64,000 nucleotides of DNA from Microbulbifer sp. TB1203 (GCF_030997045.1 NZ_CP116899.1:1302001-1366000); one strand, 5' to 3'. Shown: positions 27,565-35,866, counted from the stretch's first letter. A program made the numbers and translations. Notes: generated from the letters alone by a model not told the origin.

Positions 27565-28086
27565 ATGAAAACACATACCCTGCTGATCGCCGCATTATTT
27601 TTGTTCGGCATTGTTATCGGTTACTGGACCGGAACTCCGGCAAATCAGGATCTAATGGATAAACACTACAACATGATCCATGAAAACAATGCCTTGCTCG
27701 AAAAAGTACATAACCGGCTGAATCAATTTGAAACCGAGGCGACGAGACAGGTCGTGGCCGGGAACTGCCAGACCTACGCCGGGCTGCTGTCCAGCATTCG
27801 CGAAACGATCAGTGAATCAATTCGAGATTCATCAGCCGGGTCTGTCGAAGCAACAGTACCTGCCAGCCAGCATGCGGACCCAACTGAAAAACAGCTCGAA
27901 CTCTATGACGCCATGAAAGCGCGTATCTATGCTTACGCCACATCCGGGCAGCCGCTTATGGAAATCATGTCATCAGATCCCGAGTTTCAGCAGTTAACCA
28001 ACGAGCAAAAGAAACAGCTGGCCATGGAAGTTGTTTCCCGGATTAACCGTGGTGAAATAACAATGGACCAGATACAGGGACGCTGA
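27565..28086 (+). CDS. Membrane-anchored protein, copy 1
   Basis: A 173-aa protein with one N-terminal helix (LLIAALFLFGIVIGYWTG), probably uncleaved, placing the rest in the periplasm. A helical stalk follows (KHYNMIHENNALLEKVHNRL), then CQTYAGLLSSIRETI, a variable linker, and a helical C-terminus ending NRGEITMDQIQGR. No family recognised. The copy at 29185 is nearly identical at both ends and differs in the linker. It follows the small secreted protein by about 100 bp; together they form a module. Confidence 0.85.
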   Translation: MKTHTLLIAALFLFGIVIGYWTGTPANQDLMDKHYNMIHENNALLEKVHNRLNQFETEATRQVVAGNCQTYAGLLSSIRETISESIRDSSAGSVEATVPASQHADPTEKQLELYDAMKARIYAYATSGQPLMEIMSSDPEFQQLTNEQKKQLAMEVVSRINRGEITMDQIQGR

Positions 28087-28094
28087 TGCTGACA

Positions 28095-28239
28095 TACTAC
28101 CGGGTCGGAAGGAAAGGATACCCCTCTCCCGGGACACGGGCTGGGCGCCCCCCTTAAATCCCTGTACGCTCGTAATCGGCATCCCTGCCTCATACGGTCC
28201 CGGGAGAGGGGTATCCTCCCCTTCCGCCTTACTTAGTAA
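28095..28239. mobile_element. MITE, complete copy 1 (145 bp)
   Basis: Ends are inverted repeats of about 40 bp (TACTACCGGGTCGGAAGGAA at the left; the right end reads inward as TACTAAGTAAGGCGGAAGGG) and both converge on CCTCTCCCGGGA. The outermost bases are TA on each side, the target type of IS630/Tc1-like transposases. The middle contains GGGCGCCCC and CGTAATCGGCATCCCTGCC. It has no coding capacity. It lies in duplication copy 1 only, so it arrived after the module was duplicated. Confidence 0.8.
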
Positions 28240-28315
28240 GTGTTAGACCTGCCAGTAATTGCCGGGAACGCGGAACTCCAGCTCCGCTTGCGGGGCCCCA
28301 GGCCCGCCTGAAAAG

Positions 28316-28418
28316 ACAGAAGGAACTCTCGGGGGAGAGCGTTGTAACCGCGCAAGCGCGACCAAGACCACTCGCACCCGCCCGGCTCAAGCAGTCACAG
28401 AGCCGGCGCGGGCCGCGA
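28316..28418. repeat. Duplicated structured element, copy A
   Basis: Shares ACTCTCGGGGGAGAGCGT and a long hairpin with 29815-29916. The hairpin stem CCCGCCCGGCTC pairs with GAGCCGGCGCGGG with one bulged base. Confidence 0.6.
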
Positions 28419-28507
28419 CACGGGTTATGAAGCTCCGGCTCGGCAGGCCCTAAGGCGCCGCCGATACCCGGTGCGGCCGGGTCAGCCGATTTAGCGCCAG
28501 AGGTCCC

Positions 28508-28552
28508 CGCCGTTTGTATTTTACCCAGGAGGAAGAACTCTACTTCATTTAA
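28508..28552 (+). pseudogene. Relic of the hemerythrin-domain 3' end
   Basis: Encodes FTQEEELYFI and a stop, matching FAQEEELYFT at the C-terminus of the ATPase-hemerythrin protein at the left edge. GAAGAACTCTACTT is identical between the two. Confidence 0.55.
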
Positions 28553-28621
28553 GAAGTGGTGCCTCACCAGGTCCAGGAAGGTTTTAGCGTCAACAGACGC
28601 AAGGATAAAGCGCGTTTATTC

Positions 28622-28672
28622 ATACACATAACGAGAAGTGATTGGCGCATGCAAATTTCGTTTGCTTAACTC
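28622..28672 (+). promoter_or_regulatory. Shared promoter-like motif, copy B
   Basis: ATACACATAACGAGAAGTGA then TTGG, and later CGTTTGCTTAACTCGG, as in copy A. Confidence 0.65.
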
Positions 28673-28678
28673 GGCCGT

Positions 28679-28724
28679 GCAGGTTATCCACCTGCCTGGG
28701 CTCCCACATGAGAAGTTGGAGTCT
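28679..28724 (+). promoter_or_regulatory. Two-hairpin leader, copy B
   Basis: GCAGGT-TATCC-ACCTGC is unchanged from copy A. The second stem GGGCTC/GAGTCT keeps pairing through G-U pairs. Confidence 0.55.
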
Positions 28725-28753
28725 TTTGACACTAATGAAGGAGGACTACTGTC

Positions 28754-29080
28754 ATGAAACAGTTAGTATTCAAGTACGTGTTTTTATTCACCTTTTTGCT
28801 CACATCGTCCATTTCAGCATTTGCGGCCCAAACTGCGACCGGCATGGTGAACCTATGGTCTGTATCACAGACTCCGGGATTTTCGCTGATATCCGTCGGT
28901 GGTGGCGGTGACGGAGGCGGCGGTGGATCCGTGTTCTGTGCCGTTGATGCGACGACCGCATTCGGGGGCACACTGATGAGTTCAGCGGCCACTGCCTCCG
29001 TGCAAGGCACGGAAGTGACCTTAACATGCAGTGACACGGGCCAGGCTCAGCAGCTTCAACTGGTATCAGGTTCCGACTAG
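28754..29080 (+). CDS. Small secreted protein, copy 2
   Basis: A 108-aa paralogue of the protein at 27143. The signal peptide is almost identical (KYVFLFTFLLTSSISAFA). The mature part keeps both Cys (VFCAVDA, LTCSDTG) but carries a Gly-rich insertion (GGGGDGGGGG) in place of DGTANGGN. Start and ribosome site (AAGGAGGA) are as in copy 1. Upstream promoter motif and leader hairpins are also conserved. Function unknown. Confidence 0.85.
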   Translation: MKQLVFKYVFLFTFLLTSSISAFAAQTATGMVNLWSVSQTPGFSLISVGGGGDGGGGGSVFCAVDATTAFGGTLMSSAATASVQGTEVTLTCSDTGQAQQLQLVSGSD

Positions 29081-29184
29081 CTGATTGTTGGGCGCGGAAG
29101 CGCCGGACTAACGGGTGCTTCCGCGCCTTTCAAGAACTTCATTGATTTTGATTTGATACAGATACCCAAAGTCAGGAAGCCGTC

Positions 29185-29706
29185 ATGAAGAGATATACTC
29201 TGTTGGTCAGCGCATCCTTATTGTTTGGTATTGCTATCGGCTTCTGGATCGGAAATCCGGCACAGCATAACCTCATGGATAAACACTATAATATGGTTCA
29301 TGAGAACAATACCTTACTCGAAAAAGTGCATAACCGCTTAAACCAACTTGAAACGGAGTCGATTAAAAGGCTCGCAGTCGGGAATTGTCAGACCTACGCC
29401 GGACTGCTGTCCAGCATCAGGGAAACAATCAGCAAATCAATTCTAGATTCATCACCAGGCCCAATTACGGCAGCATCGACTACCGTATATCCGACAGGTC
29501 CGACGGAAGAACAGCACAAACTCTACGATACCATGGAACAGCGCATATACACTTACGCCACATCCGGACAGCCGCTGATGGAAGCCATGTCGTCAGACCC
29601 AAAATTTGATCAGTTAACCACTGAGCAGAAGAAACAACTGGCCCTGGAAGTGGTTGATCGGTTTAATCGCGGAGAAATAACAATGGACCAGATACAGGGA
29701 CGCTAG
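29185..29706 (+). CDS. Membrane-anchored protein, copy 2
   Basis: A 173-aa paralogue of the protein at 27565, the same length. N-terminal anchor LLVSASLLFGIAIGFWIG, the shared stalk LMDKHYNMVHENNTLLEKVH, the Cys in GNCQTYAGLLSSIRETIS and the shared end RGEITMDQIQGR. The linker after SILDSS is diverged. Strong conservation of both ends under a long history of substitutions suggests the family is under selection. Confidence 0.85.
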   Translation: MKRYTLLVSASLLFGIAIGFWIGNPAQHNLMDKHYNMVHENNTLLEKVHNRLNQLETESIKRLAVGNCQTYAGLLSSIRETISKSILDSSPGPITAASTTVYPTGPTEEQHKLYDTMEQRIYTYATSGQPLMEAMSSDPKFDQLTTEQKKQLALEVVDRFNRGEITMDQIQGR

Positions 29707-29814
29707 CACCAATGTAAGAACTCGCCTCTGGCCATACACCATATAAGGCATATGCAATACAATATTCTCGGATCAGTGCTTTGTAGAAAAACCTGATTCG
29801 TAGCCGACAGGCAT

Positions 29815-29916
29815 AGAAAGGACTCTCGGGGGAGAGCGTCGCGACCATGCAAGCGCGGCCAGTACCACCGCACCTGCCCGGCTCAGCAGTAAAAGAGCCG
29901 GAGCAGGCCGCGGCAA
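29815..29916. repeat. Duplicated structured element, copy B
   Basis: Partner of 28316-28418. In the long hairpin one C-G pair of copy A (28379/28410) is T-A here (29875/29905), a compensated change, and the bulge position is kept (29902). Confidence 0.6.
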
Positions 29917-29947
29917 TATAATCGCTCACAGGAAGAGAGACATTGAA

Positions 29948-29970
29948 GCGGGCGCAAGCCCGTTTTTTTT
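29948..29970 (+). terminator. Rho-independent terminator
   Basis: CGGGC-GCAA-GCCCG followed by eight T. It closes the duplicated secreted/anchored module. Confidence 0.85.
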
Positions 29971-30056
29971 CGCAAAATTCACCATAAATTTATATTGCCT
30001 GGGGACCTCTGAACAAGTCCACAGACTCTCAGCTAAGCGTACTTCTGGCAGAACTT

Positions 30057-30111
30057 ATACAAGCGCATAAGAATAATTGATTGGATTTATTTATCGTGAA
30101 TCTTTTATATA
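30057..30111 (+). promoter_or_regulatory. Shared promoter-like motif, copy C
   Basis: ATACAAGCGCATAAGAATAA then TTGATTGGATTT and, later, TCTTTTATAT. It lies about 100 bp before the first PhoX-type gene. Confidence 0.6.
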
Positions 30112-30207
30112 AAAACACCTGCTTTATTCAGGCATGCCATCAATAAATTAGCTGGATTTTTTCAGCGCCCAGGGTAGCGATTGCACCTATGTGGAAAGGC
30201 AGCAGAC

Positions 30208-32151
30208 ATGCAACTCAAAGACATCCTTAGATCCAAAGGAGCCACCTTCAAGGCTTCCGACGATACCCCCCTGAACCCCAATCCGGAGGTCACCTTCGAT
30301 AAGGTGACAGAAAGCCGTTACGAGCAGCGCGCGATGCCGAAGGAATCGACCTCAGCCAGGGCAGCAACCGACAGCTGTTACCTCTGGGACGAGGTTTCCC
30401 ATGGTGTTGATGAGACGCATCACGTGGCGCCCGGCTACAGCGCCGAGATTCTGATCCGCTGGGGCGATCCGGTCTTCGCCGACTCGCCGCCCTTCGACCC
30501 GATGAATCAGACTGCCGCCGAACAACGGAAGCAGTTCGGCTACAACAACGACTACCTCGGCTACATCGGCCTGCCGCTGGGCTCCGACAACCCGGACCAC
30601 GGCCTGCTCTGCGTGAATCACGAATACACCAACGAGGAAATGATGTTCCCCGGTATCGGCCGGCAGGATAACAAGGGCTTTGCCGACATGACCGAGGAGC
30701 TGGTCGATATCGAGCTGGCCGCTCACGGCGGTACCGTCATCGAAGTGAAACGCGAAGACGGCCGCTGGCGGGTGGTGACCGACGGGCAGTACAACCGGCG
30801 CATTACCGGAGGCAATACCGAGATGGAGATCACCGGCCCCGCTGCCGGGCACTACCGCATGAAAACCTCGGCCGATCCGGCCGGCGTAGTCTGCATCGGC
30901 ACTCTCAACAACTGCGCCGGGGGCATCACCCCTTGGGGCACCTACCTGATGGCGGAGGAGAACTTCCACCACTATTTCGGCGGCATTCTGAAAAACGGCC
31001 ATCCGGAAGCACGCAACTACAGGCGCTGTGGCGTACCCTCTGACTGGTGCGCCTGGTCGAAGTTTCACAAGCGATTCGACATCAATGCCGAGCCCTACGA
31101 GGCCAACCGCTTCGGATGGGTGGTCGAGGTCGACGTCTTCGATCCGGACTCCAGGCCGAAGAAGCGCACAGCCTTGGGCCGCTTCAAGCACGAGGGCGCC
31201 GAGCCGATCGTCAATTCCGACGGCCGCGTTGTGGTCTATATGGGCGACGACCAGCGCTTCGACTACCTCTACCGCTTCGTCTCCGAGGGGCGCTACAGCC
31301 CGGACGACCGCCCGGCCAACATGGACCTGTTGGATAGCGGCACTCTGTCTGTGGCGCGTTTCTACGAAGACGGCTCTCTGGAATGGCTGCCTCTGGTGCA
31401 CGGCGAGGGGCCGCTGACGGCGGAAAACGGCTTCTACAGCCAGGCCGATGTGGTCATCGAGGCCCGTACCGCCGCCGACATGCTGGGGGCAACGCCGATG
31501 GACCGTCCGGAGGACGTGGAACCGAACCCGTGGGCCGATAAGGTCTACGTCATGTTGACCAATAACTCCATGCGCACGGCCGACGCCGTAGACAGCCCCA
31601 ACCCGCGCGGTCCCAACCACTTTGGCCAGGTCGTCGAGCTCTCGCCACCGGAGGGGAACCATACGGCTGAACGCTTTACCTGGGAACTGCTGGTGGTCGC
31701 CGGCAATCCGAAGTATTCCGAGTCCGGCGCCATTTACCACGAGGCGACTTCGGAGAACGGTTGGTTCGGCTCGCCGGACAACTGCTGCGTGGATGCCAGG
31801 GGGCGTCTCTGGGTATCCACCGACCAGGGCCCCAACTGGATGAAGACCGGCAATGCCGACGGCCTTTTCGGGTTGGAGACCGAAGGCGACCTGCGCGGTT
31901 ACAGTAAGATGTTCTTTCGTACTCCGATCGGGGCGGAGCTCTGCAGTCCCCGTTTTACCGCTGATAACGGGACGCTCTTTGTCGCCGTGCAGCATCCCGG
32001 CACCGACGGAACCGAGCACTTCCCCGGCTTCGAACGGAACTCGACTTTCGAGGACCCGGCCACACGCTGGCCCGATTTTACCGAGGGCATGCCGCCGCGG
32101 CCTTCCGTGGTGGTAATTCAGAAAAATGATGGTGGCGAGATCGGCACTTGA
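30208..32151 (+). CDS. PhoX/DUF839-family protein without a Tat signal
   Basis: A 647-aa protein. PhoX family features are clear: LLCVNHEYTNEEMMFPG, LNNCAGGITPWGTYLMAEENF, YMGDDQRFDYLYRFVSEG, a late EHFPGF and the C-terminal RPSVVVIQKNDGGEIG. PhoX enzymes are Ca2+- and Fe3+-dependent phosphatases, normally exported by Tat. Here the N-terminus (MQLKDILRSKGATFKASDDT) lacks both the twin-arginine motif and a hydrophobic stretch, so the protein may be cytoplasmic or may have lost its signal. ATG 30208 has AAAGG upstream; a TTG 27 bp earlier would not add a signal. Its substrate is unknown. Confidence 0.88.
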   Translation: MQLKDILRSKGATFKASDDTPLNPNPEVTFDKVTESRYEQRAMPKESTSARAATDSCYLWDEVSHGVDETHHVAPGYSAEILIRWGDPVFADSPPFDPMNQTAAEQRKQFGYNNDYLGYIGLPLGSDNPDHGLLCVNHEYTNEEMMFPGIGRQDNKGFADMTEELVDIELAAHGGTVIEVKREDGRWRVVTDGQYNRRITGGNTEMEITGPAAGHYRMKTSADPAGVVCIGTLNNCAGGITPWGTYLMAEENFHHYFGGILKNGHPEARNYRRCGVPSDWCAWSKFHKRFDINAEPYEANRFGWVVEVDVFDPDSRPKKRTALGRFKHEGAEPIVNSDGRVVVYMGDDQRFDYLYRFVSEGRYSPDDRPANMDLLDSGTLSVARFYEDGSLEWLPLVHGEGPLTAENGFYSQADVVIEARTAADMLGATPMDRPEDVEPNPWADKVYVMLTNNSMRTADAVDSPNPRGPNHFGQVVELSPPEGNHTAERFTWELLVVAGNPKYSESGAIYHEATSENGWFGSPDNCCVDARGRLWVSTDQGPNWMKTGNADGLFGLETEGDLRGYSKMFFRTPIGAELCSPRFTADNGTLFVAVQHPGTDGTEHFPGFERNSTFEDPATRWPDFTEGMPPRPSVVVIQKNDGGEIGT

Positions 32152-32344
32152 ATAAGGGCTCGCGCTACCGGGAGCCACTGTTGAATCGGGGAAGAGGCCT
32201 TGTAATCTATTCCTCTATATCGGAATTCTATTTTTGAGTTTGATAAGCATTCAAATTCAAAACTGGTACCAAAATATCATCATCCAAACAGATCACGGGA
32301 AATTATTTCGTCTCTTTTATCCCTTCCGTATATAAGGCGGATTT

Positions 32345-32400
32345 ATACACGCGCATTAAAGAAACTAGTTGGATTTACTCTCTGTAAATTGTTTATATGG
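32345..32400 (+). promoter_or_regulatory. Shared promoter-like motif, copy D
   Basis: ATACACGCGCATTAAAGAAA, TAGTTGGATTT and AAATTGTTTATATGG. Nearly identical to copy E in its right half. Confidence 0.65.
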
Positions 32401-32432
32401 CTCGGGTATTTTCCGCAATCAAAAAGGAAAAT

Positions 32433-32510
32433 ATGGCGACCAAAACTTCCGGGAAATATCTGCAAGCGGAATTACTGGCGTATCGATTGGCTTTAGTGCC
32501 TCAAGAATGA
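32433..32510 (+). CDS. Possible 25-aa leader or relic peptide
   Basis: ATG with AAGGAAA just upstream, directly behind promoter motif D. Encodes MATKTSGKYLQAELL and ten more residues. No relative was recognised. It may be a broken small gene. The remaining 32152-32693 stretch holds motif D and a MITE end, otherwise nothing. Confidence 0.3.
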   Translation: MATKTSGKYLQAELLAYRLALVPQE

Positions 32511-32544
32511 AGCAGCGTGTGAGCTTATGGACTGGATCACATAC

Positions 32545-32570
32545 TATCCTTTCCTTCCGACCCGGTAGTA
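32545..32570 (-). mobile_element. One end of the MITE family
   Basis: TATCCTTTCCTTCCGACCCG then GTAGTA, identical to one end of the complete copies in opposite orientation. No partner end nearby. Confidence 0.7.
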
Positions 32571-32693
32571 ACTTCCGGGATTCATCGAAGCTTCACGACT
32601 TCGAGACAAGAACGTCATGCCTGCATACGTACTTTTCCGGCGCTCACCCGTCCAAACCAGGACATTCCCCACCATAAGAAAAATGGAGGATCT

Positions 32694-34142
32694 ATGGAAA
32701 ATCACAACGATACAGCGCTCGACCGGCGCCGGTTTGTCAAATCCGGCCTGGCGGCCGGAGTTGCAGCCCTCGCCTTCAGTTCCCTGGCTGCGCGGGCATC
32801 CGGCACGCCGGTGAGTAGGGGGCACGGAAGATCTCACGCGCCGGACTATGGCCCGCTGCAGCCGACCAGGGACCTGGCCACAGGGCTGGAGCTTCTAGCC
32901 CTGCCAAAAGGTTTCGAATACATGTCCTTCGGCTGGACCGGCCAGATCATGGATGACGGACGTCCCACTCCCACCGACCACGATGGCATGGCGGTTTCCG
33001 CCCGGCGCGGACCCTTCATCTCCCTGGTACGCAACCACGAACTCTCCGCCGGCGAGAGCAATCAGTGCCTGGTGGGTGGCAGCATGTACAACCCAGATGA
33101 GTTCGGCGGTACCACCAACCTGATTTTTGATCTTTTCCGGGGCCGGTTTGTCTACTCCTACACCAGCCTCGGGGGCACCATACGCAACTGTGCCGGCGGT
33201 CCGACGCCCTGGGGCTCCTGGGTTTCCTGCGAGGAGACCTTCCACCCCTGGGGCAGCCGCGCCGATGGCTTCAACCACGGCTATGTCTTTGACGTGCCCG
33301 GTTTCGGCACCAGCAACGGACTACCGATTCGCGCCGCCGGTCGCTTCAGTCACGAAGCGGTGGCCATAGATCCGCGTACCGGCGTCATGTACGAGACCGA
33401 GGACGCCAACCCCTGTGGTTTCTACAAATACGTACAGCCGGGCGCCGGGCACAGACACTGGCGCGGCAGACGCAACAGAAATGAAGGCCTTCGCGACGGC
33501 GGCGAACTCTATGTCCTGGCCGTCGAGGGCGAATCGGGCAAAGATCTGCGCGGCGGCTTCAATGCCGGGGACACCTTCCCGGTCACCTGGGTGCGCGTCA
33601 CCGATCCCGAGGGCGTCAACGGCCGCCCGTTCGACTCGGCCCCCGGCGCGGCCATCTTCTCTCGCGGCGAGGGCTGCTTTGAGGACGCCGGTAAAATCTA
33701 TTTCGTTTCCACCGACGGCGGTGCAGAGGAGCTGGGACAGGTGTGGGTCTACGACCCGCGTGCGGAAACCCTGACCATGCTGTACGAGTCCAGCGACTCC
33801 GCGGACGTGGACAACCCGGACAACATCGCCATCAGTTCCCGCGGGGGCATCATTTTGTGCGAGGACGGCAGCTGGACCCCGAGCCGCCTGGTGGGGCTGA
33901 CCACCGGCGGCACCACCTTCCCCTTTGCGGAAAATCGTATTGTGCTGAACGACGGAGATATCGACGTCATCGACGCGGTCTTTCCGGGCACCCGGGACAA
34001 CTTCTGGGACGACCCCGTGGACGACTACCGCGGTCGCGAGTGGGCCGGCGCCACTTTTTATGGCGACTGGTTGTTTGCCAATGTGCAATCGCCAGGGGTG
34101 ACTTTTGCGATTCGCGGCCCTTGGAGAAACGGGTGCCTGTAA
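32694..34142 (+). CDS. PhoX-type phosphatase with Tat signal
   Basis: A 482-aa DUF839/PhoX protein. The start has a twin-arginine signal (LDRRRFVKSGLAAGVAALAF, cleaved near ARA-SG). Family motifs are SLVRNHELSAGESN, IRNCAGGPTPWGSWVSCEE, YETEDANPCGFYKYVQP and IILCEDGSWTPSR. Such proteins are predicted periplasmic phosphatases releasing phosphate from organic esters. GGAGG precedes the ATG at 5 nt. It follows the signal-less PhoX paralogue; both have the shared promoter motif upstream. The two are not recent duplicates. Confidence 0.9.
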   Translation: MENHNDTALDRRRFVKSGLAAGVAALAFSSLAARASGTPVSRGHGRSHAPDYGPLQPTRDLATGLELLALPKGFEYMSFGWTGQIMDDGRPTPTDHDGMAVSARRGPFISLVRNHELSAGESNQCLVGGSMYNPDEFGGTTNLIFDLFRGRFVYSYTSLGGTIRNCAGGPTPWGSWVSCEETFHPWGSRADGFNHGYVFDVPGFGTSNGLPIRAAGRFSHEAVAIDPRTGVMYETEDANPCGFYKYVQPGAGHRHWRGRRNRNEGLRDGGELYVLAVEGESGKDLRGGFNAGDTFPVTWVRVTDPEGVNGRPFDSAPGAAIFSRGEGCFEDAGKIYFVSTDGGAEELGQVWVYDPRAETLTMLYESSDSADVDNPDNIAISSRGGIILCEDGSWTPSRLVGLTTGGTTFPFAENRIVLNDGDIDVIDAVFPGTRDNFWDDPVDDYRGREWAGATFYGDWLFANVQSPGVTFAIRGPWRNGCL

Positions 34143-34299
34143 TCAGCAAGCAGCAATCAATAACAAAACGGCAGGGCCGAAGGCGCCGTGAATGCCTGGA
34201 ACGGCAGGACAGTCGTTTTGCACAGCCGAAGACTGCTCGCAGGGTGAGGGCCAGGGATGGCCAGAATAACGGCCCGGTCGCCACAAGGAGACCGGTCTT

Positions 34300-34830
34300 T
34301 TGAATCGGGCTGGCGACCCGCGTAGCGCAGTGCCGGAACCAAGGCCACTGCGCTTTCGTGCCATGCGCGCGGATGATATCGCCGCTGTTCACACTAATGA
34401 AATACTGGCGTATTCCCATCCCTGGACACAAGATGTCTTTAACGATTGCCTGACCAACGGCTGCAGTTGTCTGGTGGCGGAAACAGACAATAAGATTGTC
34501 GGCCACGGCATCATGTCGGCTCCCTTCGGCCAAGCGCGCATCTTCAATCTCTGCATTGCGCCGCAGTGGCAGGGCCGCGGCTTCGGCCGTCTAATGGTGA
34601 AACATATGCTTGATGTGGGGCGGAAGTATGGCGCGCAGGTGGCATTCCTTGAAGTACGGCCATCAAATATAACCGCCATCCGCCTCTACAAATCCATCGG
34701 CTTCAGTGAAGTCGGCCTGCGCCGCAATTACTACCCCGCTGAAGACAGCCGCGAAGATGCGATTGTCATGGTGCTGACCCTCACTTCAGGAACCACCGGA
34801 TTCTGCACTGCTCTCCGCCCGCGCTGTTAA
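34300..34830 (+). CDS. rimI: Ribosomal protein S18-alanine N-acetyltransferase-like GNAT enzyme
   Basis: A 176-aa GNAT. LRFRAMRADDIAAVHTNE begins the fold, followed by YSHPWTQDVFNDCL, the acetyl-CoA loop IAPQWQGRGFGRLMVKHML (Q/RxxGxG/A) and FLEVRPSNITAIRLYKSIGF, all typical of RimI. The start is TTG 34300, supported by AAGGAG 9 nt before; an ATG at 34363 would remove the first strand. The C-terminal tail after VMVLTL is extra. RimI genes usually sit near tsaB; here it lies alone, so a different protein target is possible. Confidence 0.85.
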   Translation: MNRAGDPRSAVPEPRPLRFRAMRADDIAAVHTNEILAYSHPWTQDVFNDCLTNGCSCLVAETDNKIVGHGIMSAPFGQARIFNLCIAPQWQGRGFGRLMVKHMLDVGRKYGAQVAFLEVRPSNITAIRLYKSIGFSEVGLRRNYYPAEDSREDAIVMVLTLTSGTTGFCTALRPRC

Positions 34831-34947
34831 ATCCCGCAAACTCCTACACAGATATATTTATCCAAATCAATCTATCCGAAAGTACAAAATCCTGGTAGAA
34901 AAATACTTTTACCCTTCCCTCTTAGCTTTCCTCCACAATCCATATTT

Positions 34948-35003
34948 ATACAAACACATAAAAAGAAACGATTGGTTTTCCCTGTTTTAAATTGTTTATA
35001 TAG
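34948..35003 (+). promoter_or_regulatory. Shared promoter-like motif, copy E
   Basis: ATACAAACACATAAAAAGAA, ACGATTGGTTTT and AAATTGTTTATATAG, 32 bp before the first small gene. The best-preserved copy. Confidence 0.7.
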
Positions 35004-35034
35004 AACCCGTATTCATACAAACAGGAGACAAAAC

Positions 35035-35304
35035 ATGTCAACTACACCTAGCGAAGTATCTGTAAGCGATACTATTGATGCACTGATAAACTTTAACTCT
35101 TCAATGCTGGACCGATTCGTTAGCCTTATGGAAAAGATCGAGAATGATTTGATAACGGCTGGATCGGGACAGCTTCAAGGAGAAGTAGAAGAGCTATTGC
35201 GTTCAATCCTACAAACCGCCGATAAGGCCATAGAGACTTTGCTGTCGTTTCAGGAGAATCTCCAGACGCGCTTTATCGAAAGCTATTTCCCCGCACAGGA
35301 TTAA
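35035..35304 (+). CDS. Small helical protein S1
   Basis: 89 aa, no signal peptide. Long amphipathic helices (ALINFNSSMLDRFVSLMEKI, VEELLRSILQTADKAIETLL) and the end FIESYFPAQD. Start has CAGGAGA 6 nt upstream. It begins MSTTP like the B proteins at 38.5 and 39.6 kb. Its C-terminal part (LLSFQENLQ...YFP) is similar to that of S3 below. No known family; phasin-like or scaffold roles are only guesses. Confidence 0.75.
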   Translation: MSTTPSEVSVSDTIDALINFNSSMLDRFVSLMEKIENDLITAGSGQLQGEVEELLRSILQTADKAIETLLSFQENLQTRFIESYFPAQD

Positions 35305-35315
35305 AGGTCGTTGTT

Positions 35316-35555
35316 ATGCCCATAAATATATCGGTGGCAGAGGCATTGCTGATCCTTATTCAGCAGAATAAGGAGGTGCTCGGGAATGTGTTGGTCTTTC
35401 AGAATGTGCTGGAGTCTGTGGTAATCAACTGGGGGGATGATCAGGTACCTCAGGTAGAACTGGAAAACGGGCTGAACAACCTTATCCAGGAAATTGAGAA
35501 ATCCCGTAACGTTGTACAATCCCTTCTGGAAGGGCTTGCCACACAGTCCATTTAA
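35316..35555 (+). CDS. Small helical protein S2
   Basis: 79 aa, 11 bp after S1, with AAAGG before the ATG. Consists of helices such as LLILIQQNKEVLGNVLVFQN and LNNLIQEIEKSRNVVQSLLE. Acidic, no Cys, no signal. Part of a three-gene operon with S1 and S3. Not recognised. Confidence 0.75.
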   Translation: MPINISVAEALLILIQQNKEVLGNVLVFQNVLESVVINWGDDQVPQVELENGLNNLIQEIEKSRNVVQSLLEGLATQSI

Positions 35556-35578
35556 CATGTTTTGCATAAGAGGTGACA

Positions 35579-35830
35579 ATGATGCCCACGGCAAAGCAGC
35601 TTACCGTCGAGCAACTTATACAGCTTTTGATCGATACCGATACAGAGCTGATTGTACTCTTTAATGAGCTTCTGCAGGAACTGCCGCCGAATAGCACAAC
35701 CCCCGGCGACTTTATCTCATGGCTGACAGATGCTGTCGGAACTACGCATGATTCAGTTCAAACATTACTGTCAATCCAGGAGAAATTGCAGATGGCAGCC
35801 GTGGAGAATTTCTTCCCTCCTCCGGGATAA
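35579..35830 (+). CDS. Small helical protein S3
   Basis: 83 aa, 23 bp after S2, with AGAGG before tandem ATG codons. VEQLIQLLIDTDTELIVLFN is followed by VQTLLSIQEKLQ and ENFFPPPG, which parallels the S1 end. S1 and S3 are therefore diverged paralogues around S2. The operon ends at a strong terminator. Function unknown. Confidence 0.75.
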   Translation: MMPTAKQLTVEQLIQLLIDTDTELIVLFNELLQELPPNSTTPGDFISWLTDAVGTTHDSVQTLLSIQEKLQMAAVENFFPPPG

Positions 35831-35866
35831 TATCTCCGAACAACGGCTGATTCTATTAACCCAAAC

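Noticed and set aside
28316..29916. Known riboswitch (glycine, cobalamin or TPP) in the duplicated structured element
   Set aside because: Conserved core sequences of those classes are not present on either strand.
30352..32178. 608-codon leftward frame opposite the first PhoX-type gene
   Set aside because: The rightward frame carries clear PhoX motifs; this one is a low-information shadow.
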